5,998 bases of DNA from Candidatus Sumerlaeota bacterium (GTDB lineage: Bacteria > Sumerlaeota > T1SED10-198M), in NCBI GenBank assembly GCA_003554345.1, contig PWGE01000283.1:1-5998 (forward strand), in the 5' to 3' direction. Position 1 is the stretch's first letter; the number at the start of each line of letters is the position of its first letter. Shown piece after piece: positions 1 to 5,998 of the stretch. A model generated the notes under the pieces. That model ran no database searches, had not been told where the DNA came from, and saw only the letters and a program-made list of their open reading frames with translations. Position numbers and translations under genes: made by a program.

Positions 1-1434
1 AAAATTATCATCAGCATATACCAGTGGAGGGTCACCATAGGCATGAGCGATCAGGCCTTCCGGATTGGGCTCTTCTCCTGTAAATCCCACGTAAATATTT
101 TCTTTATCGTAAAGAACACGCACTTCCGTTTTTTCGTCGGCAGCAGTGCCCACCTTATCAGTATAAAGAGTATCAAAGTAAGGGGCCTCTTCCCAGGCTT
201 CTTCCTCGAGCTTTCCATCAAGGGTTATTTCTTCCTCAGTCGGAATGGCTTTTGTAGATGGTGGAGCAAATAAGCGATACTTAACCTCAGATATATTGTC
301 CGTTCCTTTAAGAGTAGTATAAGGGGCTTCTGCCTTTAAGTAAGGCATTTTATGCCTTTCGAATTCATCTTCTGGAAGATAAGCTGTAAAGGTCAGCTCT
401 TTGTTCTCCTCTGCAGGAACACTAACGTTTTTACCCCAGGGCTTGAAATTCCACCGGTAATCGTCTGTATGCCAGGTTAAGGTATAATTCATTTCTTCTG
501 GTGCCTCGTTTACCAGTTCCAGGGACACTTCGTGTTTCCCAGGTTCTTCTGTGGGATCGGGAATCACTATAGTTTGCTCGTCACGCAAATAAGCGCTGGA
601 ATGACGCCATTCATAAGGGGCGACGGCATCAGGTTCATACATGTGGTCTTTTTCTATAACTGCAAAAGTAATATCATCTTCTTCGACAGTGGCGTAAAGT
701 ATATGATGGGAATAACCACCTAAATGGTTATAATAGGTTAGCCTGCCGGAAGTGTTCAGGCAAAAGTAATGTATGCCGTCCCGTTCCTGATAATCATAAA
801 CATGTAAGTGACCGGTAAAAACGGCAGTAACAGGATAATCTACAAGATGTTCGTGGAGAGCATCCCAGTCAAACAACTCGTCGTCTTCATGTAAATGAAG
901 AGGATGGTGGAAATAAATGAAAATATGCTCAACCTCTTCCTCATATTTTTCCAGTTCTTCTTTCAACCATTCTACCTGGCTATCTGAGAGGGTGTCAAAT
1001 TCCTGGTCTTCAGAAGTATCAAGTGCTATGAAAAGGCTGTTATATTTCTGAAAGGAATAATAATAATCTTCAAGATCCCACACTTCTTTAAATATGGGGG
1101 CGATTTCTTCAGTGGTGACATCATGATTGCCTGTAGAGGGATAGATAGGAGCACTGAAGGGATCTACCTGATCAAAATATCGGTCCCATTCCCTGCGCAC
1201 CACATCTTCATCGTAGGTATAACCATGAATGAGGTCTCCTACCTGTAACGCGAATGATGGTTGCAACATCTCAGACCACTCTACAAATTCCTCAAAAACT
1301 TCGGGATTGTTAAATTGAGAATCACCCCAGACTATAAAATTAAATGTATCGGCGTACACCGACAAAGAACTGCCAATAAAGAACATAAAGATAATGAAAT
1401 TGATGGTAAGTCTTTTAAAAATAAGTGTTTTCAT
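1..1434 (-). CDS. Secreted calcineurin-like metallophosphoesterase with C-terminal CBM9-like domain (3' end beyond window)
   Basis: The reading frame is open from an ATG at 1434 to the left edge, giving 478 codons without a stop. The start is supported by GGGAG (1447-1443) eight bases upstream. Residues 1-28 form a signal peptide: Lys/Arg near the N-terminus, a hydrophobic core at about 11-24, and a VYA|D cleavage site. The mature enzyme starts with the metallophosphoesterase fold. Visible motifs are GDSQ (Asp38), GDLIHG (Asp67), GNHD (Asn103, His104), FHHP (His176/177) and GHLH (His209, His211), which together form a two-metal phosphoesterase site. The first motif is D-x-Q rather than the usual D-x-H. 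Residues about 230-395 are a less conserved beta-rich linker. From about 396 the text PTEEEITLDGKLEEEAWEEA, then a stretch ending NIYVGF, matches the start of CBM9-like (DOMON-type) domains. The protein probably acts outside the cytoplasmic membrane. The substrate is unknown, and a phosphodiester or phosphomonoester is likely. The mature part is very rich in Glu and Asp. Confidence 0.9.
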   Translation of the reverse strand, partial: MKTLIFKRLTINFIIFMFFIGSSLSVYADTFNFIVWGDSQFNNPEVFEEFVEWSEMLQPSFALQVGDLIHGYTYDEDVVRREWDRYFDQVDPFSAPIYPSTGNHDVTTEEIAPIFKEVWDLEDYYYSFQKYNSLFIALDTSEDQEFDTLSDSQVEWLKEELEKYEEEVEHIFIYFHHPLHLHEDDELFDWDALHEHLVDYPVTAVFTGHLHVYDYQERDGIHYFCLNTSGRLTYYNHLGGYSHHILYATVEEDDITFAVIEKDHMYEPDAVAPYEWRHSSAYLRDEQTIVIPDPTEEPGKHEVSLELVNEAPEEMNYTLTWHTDDYRWNFKPWGKNVSVPAEENKELTFTAYLPEDEFERHKMPYLKAEAPYTTLKGTDNISEVKYRLFAPPSTKAIPTEEEITLDGKLEEEAWEEAPYFDTLYTDKVGTAADEKTEVRVLYDKENIYVGFTGEEPNPEGLIAHAYGDPPLVYADDNF

Positions 1435-1518
1435 AGTGCTCACTCCCGGTAAATTTTTATAATATCTTACCGAATTTCTCTCTATTTTCTACAATAAAAA
1501 TGACTTTTGCAGAGAAGA

Positions 1519-1532
1519 GACAGACCTGTCAA
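1519..1532 (-). promoter_or_regulatory. Possible -35 box and overlapping palindrome upstream of the phosphoesterase gene
   Basis: The 179-bp gap between the phosphoesterase start (1434) and the radical SAM stop (1614) contains no ORF. On the minus strand a perfect TTGACA lies at 1532-1527. A short perfect inverted repeat, GACAG-AC-CTGTC (1519-1530), overlaps it and could be an operator. No good -10 box lies 16-18 bases downstream (CAAAAG or similar), so the promoter is weak or the match is chance. A TATTAT at about 1465-1460 is an alternative -10 without a clear -35. No hairpin followed by a T-run terminates the radical SAM transcript here, so read-through into the phosphoesterase gene is possible. 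Confidence 0.25.
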
Positions 1533-1613
1533 ACGTTGAATAATTCATTTTTTGGTCTCAGATTATATTAAGGGGGAAAGTTTAACAAGAATAAAGAGGA
1601 TGACAGAAAAAGA

Positions 1614-3020
1614 TTACATATAATAAGGATGCCACCGGCTACCAATGGAATTGCCGGTTATTTTTCGCAGAGGTGTTTCAATTTTCTTTAACACCTTGAG
1701 AATAAAAAGCCGAAAACTGCGATTTTTAACATGGAGAAGGAGGGGTTTGGTGATTCGAAATAAGAAAGGATAATCTAAAAACAGGTAGATTAAATGACCT
1801 ATTCTTCCAATAATTTCCGAATCCTGGAGTTTCAATGTGGGCCCCCAGTGGTTTGATGGAGGCAGGTTATCAAGGCTCACATCATAAAGTCCCAGGTCGT
1901 TTGCCATTTCACCCAGCACGGTTTTGGGATAAGGCTGAAAAAAGTGAATAACAGTACAATGAACCTTCATGTCAATATTTAAACCGATGGTCTGCAGAGC
2001 GGTTTCTACGGTTTCTTCCGGGGCTGCAAAAAGATTTTGACCGAGCAATTCGATGCCTGCTTCGTGGTAGAGTCTTCCGGCCTTTTGTAATTGTTCAGTG
2101 GTCACTTCTTTGTGCATAATGCTATTTCGTATTTTATTATTACCGGATTCTATACCAATAGCGGCACGTCGGCATCCTGATTCTTTCAGGGCATTTACAA
2201 TCTCAGGGGTTGAAAGGTCTGCACGGACATGGCATAAATACGGTAAACCTATTTCACGGGGGTATTTTTCTGCAAACTCATAGAGCCACTCTTTATTTAA
2301 AATAAAGGTATCATCCTGAAAGGCTACAGCACCAAAATCAAGAAATTGGCGGGACCATTTAATTTCTTTTAAAACGTTATCCACACTTCTCCAGCGTACA
2401 TATTTGCCTGGTTGGAGTGTTTTCAAAACATGATTGAAGCAAAAGTTACAGTGGTAGGGACATCCTCTGCCGGCAATAATATACAGGAGTTTGGCCTGTT
2501 TGAGGTGGGGACAGCGTTTTAATATTCCTTCTCGGTCTGGAAAAGGGAGTTCATCAAGGTTTTCTATGAATGGCCGACACGAGTTTCGAATTATGTCACC
2601 TTCTCTTTTTACCCATAAATTCTGAATTCTGGAGTAATCCTGACCTTTACTATACGCCTGTACAAGCTCTAATGTTGGATATTCACCCTCACCCTGGCAG
2701 ATAACATCCACACCATCGTGGCGAATAAATTCCGGGAAGTAGGTGGCATGAGGCCCTCCAAAATAGCTTAAAAAAGAAAACGATTTTTTTAACTCTTTAT
2801 TAATATGCAGATGAGAAGTGTGAGTGCCTGTAGTCACATGATGAGCGATTATTTGTGGTTGATAAGTTTGGACAAATTCCCGGGTAGCCTCTTCCCCTTC
2901 GTTTTCAAATCGCCAGTAATCCACTTCGTATCCATTTCTTTTTAAAACTGAAGCAATGGTGGTGACTCCTAATGGCTCTTGCCCCAGAGTGATTTCATCT
3001 AATAAGAATAAAACCTTCAT
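1614..3020 (-). CDS. B12-binding-domain radical SAM protein
   Basis: This complete 468-residue enzyme has the class B layout. An N-terminal Rossmann-like cobalamin-binding domain spans about 1-145 (MKVLFLLDE start, then GGPHATYFPE at 88-97 and CQGEGE at 108-113). A radical SAM barrel spans about 175-370, and a helical C-terminal tail about 390-468. The [4Fe-4S] ligands are Cys187, Cys191 and Cys194 in RGCPYHCNFCF. FQDDTF (235-239 region) and IGIESG (288-293) are the usual barrel and SAM-binding signatures. Family members use a 5'-deoxyadenosyl radical, and often methylcobalamin, for methylation or rearrangement of unactivated carbons (BchE, HpnP and P-methylase relatives). The exact substrate cannot be read from the sequence. 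The start is supported by the typical MKVLFLL opening. An AGGA lies 11 bases upstream, which is a weak site. A perfect extended -10 lies about 34 bases upstream. The gene is divergent from the glycosyltransferase at 3291. Confidence 0.93.
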   Translation of the reverse strand: MKVLFLLDEITLGQEPLGVTTIASVLKRNGYEVDYWRFENEGEEATREFVQTYQPQIIAHHVTTGTHTSHLHINKELKKSFSFLSYFGGPHATYFPEFIRHDGVDVICQGEGEYPTLELVQAYSKGQDYSRIQNLWVKREGDIIRNSCRPFIENLDELPFPDREGILKRCPHLKQAKLLYIIAGRGCPYHCNFCFNHVLKTLQPGKYVRWRSVDNVLKEIKWSRQFLDFGAVAFQDDTFILNKEWLYEFAEKYPREIGLPYLCHVRADLSTPEIVNALKESGCRRAAIGIESGNNKIRNSIMHKEVTTEQLQKAGRLYHEAGIELLGQNLFAAPEETVETALQTIGLNIDMKVHCTVIHFFQPYPKTVLGEMANDLGLYDVSLDNLPPSNHWGPTLKLQDSEIIGRIGHLIYLFLDYPFLFRITKPLLLHVKNRSFRLFILKVLKKIETPLRKITGNSIGSRWHPYYM

Positions 3021-3235
3021 TTAATAACAGTTCCTGAGTTTTTGGAGTAGTTCATTATAACATAAAAAAAATGAAAATTTGTAGAGATGGCCATCGAAAA
3101 GCCTGCTAAGATGAAGACTTCCTCTGGTCTGATGTTAAAAACAAAAGTATCTTTATTTTTCTTTAGCAGCCGGCTAAAAGTGCTTGGTTGAAAATAAAGG
3201 TGGTTGTGATATTTTATTATAACATTTATCTTCAT
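3017..3235 (-). CDS. Doubtful 72-codon ORF upstream of the radical SAM gene
   Basis: An ATG at 3235 opens 72 codons ending in a TGA that overlaps the radical SAM start as ATGA, an arrangement typical of translational coupling. An AAGG lies about seven bases before its ATG, and coupling would explain the weak ribosome site of the radical SAM gene. Against it, I recognise no family and the composition looks random (many Phe, Asn, Ser, Ile). The stretch also carries palindromes, and a perfect extended -10 sits inside its 3' part at 3062-3054. I think it more likely that this is regulatory DNA with a chance ORF. Confidence 0.2.
   Translation of the reverse strand: MKINVIIKYHNHLYFQPSTFSRLLKKNKDTFVFNIRPEEVFILAGFSMAISTNFHFFYVIMNYSKNSGTVIK
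3054..3062 (-). promoter_or_regulatory. Extended -10 promoter for the radical SAM gene
   Basis: Read on the minus strand, 3062-3054 is TGTTATAAT, a perfect TGn-TATAAT extended -10 element, which does not need a strong -35 box. Transcription would start near 3047, leaving an untranslated leader of roughly 25-30 bases before the ATG at 3020. The same nine bases occur again on the same strand at 3224-3216, a possible second, upstream promoter. Confidence 0.5.
3162..3178. repeat. Inverted repeat in the divergent control region
   Basis: TTTAGC (3162-3167) and GCTAAA (3173-3178) are perfect inverted arms around a 5-base centre, and the central AGCCGGCT (3168-3175) is itself a palindrome. Neither strand shows a T-run after the stem, so it does not look like an intrinsic terminator. 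A protein-binding site between the two divergent genes is the simplest reading. A second perfect palindrome, GATGGCCATC, lies nearby at 3086-3095, upstream of the extended -10. Confidence 0.4.
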
Positions 3236-3290
3236 CTTTTAGCCTTCAACAAGTGATTATATAAGATCAGGTTAAAGAAAGGATGGGTTG

Positions 3291-4781
3291 GTGAAATCAA
3301 GTTTTTCTGATCTTTCTAAGAAACATCCTGATAAAATTGTCTTCTTTTTTTATATATTAACGGCTCTTTTCTTTATTTACTATTTCAGATCGTGGCAATT
3401 GGAAGATGCCTTGATAACAATGCGTTATGCCCGTAACTTTGCTCTTGGAAAAGGGCTGGTCTACAATGAAGGTCTGTATGTTCAGGGTTTTACTGCTCCA
3501 CTGTATACTATCATGCTTGGGATGGTTTACTGGTTGTTTCGTTTTTCAATTTCCCTTCCTTTCCTCGGTGTTGTTATTGCTTATCTATCATTAACAATAG
3601 TTGCTTTTAGTGTTTATTATTTTTTGAAAAGAGTTGATTATCCGGTTATAGGCTTTGTTGCAGGTTTGAGTCTTTTTATGCCAAGAATTTTCTGGTTAAG
3701 CGCAGGTTCGGAAATGCTTTTTGTAATTGCCCTGGTGTGTCTGGGACTGTTTTTCTATAGCAAGGAATATACAAAATGTGCTTTTTTCTTCATGGGATTG
3801 TCTGTCTTCGCTCGTATGGATGCCATATTAATTGTTGGTTTATTTTTAACATATCACATGGTAAAAAAGAGATCAATCAATCCGGGTGAAATATTTGTTC
3901 TTATTTTACCGGTTGCTGTATGGTTGATTTTTGCACGATTTTATTTTGGAGAATTTTTGCCCAATACGCTGGCAGTAAAAATGAGCCAATACCGACAACT
4001 CATAGAAACAGATCCTGCGATGGCAGAATTTTCGAATAAAATACTTTTCAGCCTCGATTATTTTCCTTTCAGTCAATATTGGTTTATGTTTTTATTTCCT
4101 GCCGGCTATTTTCTTCTAAAGAAACAGTTATGGCAAATTAAATTGCTTATTATGTGGGGTGTTTTTCACAACATTGTGTATTTTTATGTGCTTCGGGTTC
4201 CCCCTCATTATTTTTGGTACCATACTTATATCACATTTTCATTTATGCTGATCTATATACTGGGGATTTGCTTTGTAGCAATTGTTTTGTTGCCATCTAT
4301 ACTGCATTATGGAAAGGAACTTTTGAACTCATTTTCTTCGGACAATTATATAAGAATGTTGTTTGTTCTGGTTTTAACACTTTTTTTCTTAGTGCCTGTT
4401 GGACATACTGCAAAAAGGTTTATTCCTGAAATGTCTCTTTCCCGCCATAATCTTCCCTGGTACCATCATCCAGTATATAAACTGGCAGCTGTATGGATTA
4501 ATGAAAATTTATCTGAAGATTATACAGTGGCATCTGGAGAGATTGGGTTCCTTGGTTTTTATTGTGATCGCTTTATTTATGATGGTTGTAATCTTATAAA
4601 TCGAGGCTTTACAATTGAAAATCCGATATATGATGTTTACGTTGGAGTTGGTGAACCTGTTGTAGATTATACCCCGGATGTTATTAATTCCAATTACCGT
4701 TTAATCAAAACCTTTCAACCTGAAGGGTATCCGGTGGTAGAAATATGGCTGCGAAGAGATCATGTTTATGATGATAAATAA
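3291..4781 (+). CDS. GT-C-type polytopic membrane glycosyltransferase
   Basis: This is a 496-residue integral membrane protein. I chose GTG 3291 because AAAGGA (3278-3283) lies seven bases before it. The in-frame TTG at 3288 leaves only four bases. Residue numbers below count from that TTG. A first membrane helix (about 17-34) leads into LEDALITMRYARN, with Glu39-Asp40 at the place of the acidic catalytic motif in the first external loop of GT-C enzymes. The following GKGLVYNEG and VQGFTAPLY match the family of AftB-like and related membrane transferases. Later landmarks are FARMDA (174-179), FGEFLPNTLAVK (220-231), hydrophobic segments through about 370, and a soluble C-terminal part with GEIGFLGFYCDRFIYDG (417-433), the region that reads G-IG-(Y)-D---D in relatives. 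Such enzymes transfer a sugar from a polyprenyl-phosphate donor on the outer face of the membrane. The donor and acceptor here are unknown. The gene is more AT-rich than its neighbours, and no flippase or sugar-nucleotide gene is adjacent. Confidence 0.82.
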   Translation: MKSSFSDLSKKHPDKIVFFFYILTALFFIYYFRSWQLEDALITMRYARNFALGKGLVYNEGLYVQGFTAPLYTIMLGMVYWLFRFSISLPFLGVVIAYLSLTIVAFSVYYFLKRVDYPVIGFVAGLSLFMPRIFWLSAGSEMLFVIALVCLGLFFYSKEYTKCAFFFMGLSVFARMDAILIVGLFLTYHMVKKRSINPGEIFVLILPVAVWLIFARFYFGEFLPNTLAVKMSQYRQLIETDPAMAEFSNKILFSLDYFPFSQYWFMFLFPAGYFLLKKQLWQIKLLIMWGVFHNIVYFYVLRVPPHYFWYHTYITFSFMLIYILGICFVAIVLLPSILHYGKELLNSFSSDNYIRMLFVLVLTLFFLVPVGHTAKRFIPEMSLSRHNLPWYHHPVYKLAAVWINENLSEDYTVASGEIGFLGFYCDRFIYDGCNLINRGFTIENPIYDVYVGVGEPVVDYTPDVINSNYRLIKTFQPEGYPVVEIWLRRDHVYDDK

Positions 4782-4797
4782 AGGCACATTTTGCCTT
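4781..4797 (+). terminator. Short hairpin at the end of the glycosyltransferase gene
   Basis: AAGGCA (4781-4786) pairs with TGCCTT (4792-4797) around a 5-base loop, starting on the last base of the stop codon. The stem is only 6 bp and is followed by ATCACTT rather than a T-run, so it would be a weak terminator or an RNA-stabilising 3' end. I see no better terminator before the symporter gene. Confidence 0.3.
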
Positions 4798-4882
4798 ATC
4801 ACTTAAAAGATGATGAGCTTTATATTCGTTACCCGGGATGACAATAGATGGAAACATTTATCGGTTTTATCAGGCCTTCTTT

Positions 4883-4905
4883 GGTTATATTCCGGGTATA
4901 TAACC
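4883..4905. repeat. Perfect 8-bp inverted repeat in the 292-bp gap before the symporter
   Basis: GGTTATAT (4883-4890) and ATATAACC (4898-4905) are perfect arms around TCCGGGT. No T-run follows on the plus strand, so it is not a standard terminator. The loop bases CCGGGT (4892-4897) are complementary to ACCCGG at 4831-4836, so an RNA could form a longer-range or pseudoknot-like pairing. The rest of 4782-5006 has no ORF, tRNA or known riboswitch that I can recognise. Confidence 0.4.
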
Positions 4906-5006
4906 GTAGTCTTATAAGTATAAAAAAGTAAGCCAAAATAATAATAGAAGAATTTGTAAAAGTTTTAGTTTATTCTTTTTCCTTAATGATAGGGCAAAAA
5001 ATTTTT

Positions 5007-5042
5007 CTATTTTATACATTTTTTAAAAATGTTTTAAAATAG
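5007..5042 (+). promoter_or_regulatory. 36-bp near-palindrome over the probable symporter promoter
   Basis: CTATTTTA (5007-5014) is the inverted complement of TAAAATAG (5035-5042). Between them lies ACATTTTTTAAAAATGT (5016-5032), a palindrome with 8-bp arms and one central base. The two layers are offset by a single unpaired base, making a 36-bp near-perfect inverted repeat of almost only A and T. The right arm contains TAAAAT (5035-5040), a 5-of-6 match to a -10 box, with TTTATA (5011-5016, 4 of 6) 18 bases upstream as a poor -35. Transcription would then start near 5047. A dimeric regulator bound here would block or control the promoter. The A/T richness also makes chance symmetry more likely than it would be in GC-rich DNA. 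Confidence 0.4.
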
Positions 5043-5073
5043 AGGAAGGCAAATTAAATAAAGGGAGAATGCT

Positions 5074-5998
5074 ATGGAAAGGGAAATTGCTTTTTTAGAT
5101 ATTCTTATTATTTCAGCTTATTTCATCTTTGTTCTTGCCGTGGGTGTGATTTATCATAAAAAAGCGACAAGCAGTGTGGCCAACTATTTCATTTCAGGAA
5201 GGTCATTACCGTGGTGGTTGGCAGGGACCTCCATGGTGGCTACCACATTTGCTGCTGATACTCCGTTGGCCGTTACCAATATGGTTATTTCCCATGGCGT
5301 TGCGGGAAACTGGTTATGGTGGAATATGTTATTAAGTGGAATGCTGACAGTATTCTTTTTTGCCCGTCTCTGGAGACGAGCCGGTATATTAACGGATGTT
5401 GAGTTTGTTACTCTGCGGTACTCCGGTAAACCTGCTCGCTTTTTAAGATACTTCCGGGCACTTTACCTGGCAATTCCCATTAATTGTATGATTATTGCCT
5501 GGGTGACCACGGCGATGGCTAAGGTGTTAGAGGTTACCCTCGGCTGGGGAAGAGTAGAAGCTGTAGTGGTCGGTTCTCTGATTACGGCAGTTTACGTCAC
5601 CTTATCCGGTCTCTGGGGAGTCATTATGACGGACTTTGTCCAGTTTATAATGGCTATAGGGGGGTGTATTGCCCTGGCATATTACTCTCTGCAGAGAGTT
5701 GGAGGAATCAGTGGTTTGACAGAAAGACTGGATGTAGATTTTGGTGGTGCTTACGAAGTGACGAGAATTTATCCTGATTTTACCGTCGATGCCGTCTGGT
5801 TACCTGTCTCAGCTTTTTTTATCTATGTGGGGGTTCAGTGGTGGGCAAGCTGGTACCCCGGTGCGGAACCCGGCGGAGGCGGTTATGTCGCTCAACGTAT
5901 GCTTGCCTGTAAGAATGAAAAACATTCCATCTGGGCGACCCTCTGGTTCAATATTGCTCATTATGCCTTACGCCCCTGGCCCTGGATTATTGTTGCTC
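5074..5998 (+). CDS. Sodium:solute symporter family protein (N-terminal 308 residues; continues past window)
   Basis: An ATG at 5074 follows AAGGGAG (5061-5067) by six bases, an excellent ribosome site, and the frame stays open to the right edge. The protein is strongly hydrophobic, with membrane segments at about 7-27, 46-68, 78-98, 125-150, 160-180, 183-204, 240-262 and 285-308. The NYFISGRSLPWWLAGTSMVA opening (37-56), followed by the FAADTPLAV stretch (59-67), is the classic first-helices signature of the SSS/SLC5 family. GVIMTDFVQF (182-191) is the conserved TDFVQF helix. These carriers have a LeuT-type fold and use the Na+ gradient to import sugars, amino acids, nucleosides, vitamins or organic acids. 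The substrate is not identifiable from this part. A long loop, WWASWYPGAEPGGGGYVAQR (256-275), with the following KNEKHSIWATLWFNIAHY stretch is a subgroup feature. Members are usually 500-600 residues, so somewhat more than half is present. Its G+C is higher than that of the glycosyltransferase just upstream, from which it is separated by 292 bp, so it is probably a separate unit. Confidence 0.92.
   Translation, partial: MEREIAFLDILIISAYFIFVLAVGVIYHKKATSSVANYFISGRSLPWWLAGTSMVATTFAADTPLAVTNMVISHGVAGNWLWWNMLLSGMLTVFFFARLWRRAGILTDVEFVTLRYSGKPARFLRYFRALYLAIPINCMIIAWVTTAMAKVLEVTLGWGRVEAVVVGSLITAVYVTLSGLWGVIMTDFVQFIMAIGGCIALAYYSLQRVGGISGLTERLDVDFGGAYEVTRIYPDFTVDAVWLPVSAFFIYVGVQWWASWYPGAEPGGGGYVAQRMLACKNEKHSIWATLWFNIAHYALRPWPWIIVA

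Noticed and set aside
43-723. Plus-strand ORFs of 76 codons (43-273) and 63 codons (532-723)
   Set aside because: Both lie antisense inside the clearly coding phosphoesterase gene, whose motifs are read on the minus strand. Their proteins look random.
1261-1452. 63-codon plus-strand ORF
   Set aside because: It is antisense to the signal peptide and first metal motifs of the phosphoesterase and covers its ribosome site. It shows no protein features.
1634-1664. Plus-strand hairpin ACCGGC/GCCGGT followed by TATTTTT, resembling a terminator
   Set aside because: It lies inside the last codons of the minus-strand radical SAM gene, and no plus-strand gene upstream needs terminating. On the minus strand no T-run follows.
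2098-2283. 61-codon plus-strand ORF
   Set aside because: It is antisense to the conserved SAM-binding part of the radical SAM gene.
4154-4599. Two overlapping plus-strand ORFs (4154-4429 and 4399-4599)
   Set aside because: Both are out-of-frame shadows of the glycosyltransferase, whose frame carries the family motifs without interruption.
1-5998. CRISPR array, insertion sequence, tRNA/rRNA or defence island
   Set aside because: I saw no regularly spaced direct repeats, transposase motifs, cloverleaf or rRNA signatures, or nuclease, helicase or reverse-transcriptase domains. The genes present are ordinary metabolic, envelope and transport types.

Overview
This window comes from a bacterium. 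Its composition is moderately AT-rich, Shine-Dalgarno sites of the GGGAG/AAGGA type precede most genes, and one encoded protein carries a cleavable signal peptide. A cobalamin-binding radical SAM enzyme is most at home in an anaerobe. The clear Shine-Dalgarno sites argue against Bacteroidota and fit Bacillota, Halanaerobiales or a similar anaerobic lineage. This placement is inference, and no marker gene in the window fixes the taxonomy.

Layout, left to right. Positions 1-1434 (minus strand) hold most of a secreted calcineurin-like metallophosphoesterase. After a linker region it enters a CBM9-like beta-sandwich domain, and its C-terminus lies beyond the left edge. A 179-bp gap with a weak promoter-like signal and a short palindrome follows. 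Positions 1614-3020 (minus) encode a complete B12-binding-domain radical SAM protein of the BchE/P-methylase-like class. A divergent control region, about 3021-3290, holds an extended -10 promoter, several palindromes and a doubtful 72-codon ORF. Positions 3291-4781 (plus) encode a complete polytopic membrane protein with the hallmarks of a GT-C fold, lipid-linked-sugar glycosyltransferase. Positions 4782-5073 are non-coding and contain three inverted repeats, the largest being a 36-bp near-palindrome on the probable promoter of the next gene. From 5074 to the right edge (plus) lies the N-terminal 308 residues of a sodium:solute symporter (SSS/SLC5 family).

The four main genes do not form one obvious pathway. 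The radical SAM enzyme and the glycosyltransferase are divergent and share a control region, so co-regulation, perhaps in building an envelope lipid or glycan, is possible but unproven. The phosphoesterase and the symporter are both partial, and each has its own apparent promoter region. The glycosyltransferase gene is clearly more AT-rich than its neighbours, as cell-surface glycan genes often are. I see no RNA genes, CRISPR array, insertion sequence, phage gene or recognisable defence system, and no convincing case for a previously undescribed multi-gene system. The most interesting material is the structured non-coding DNA and the unassigned B12 radical SAM enzyme.
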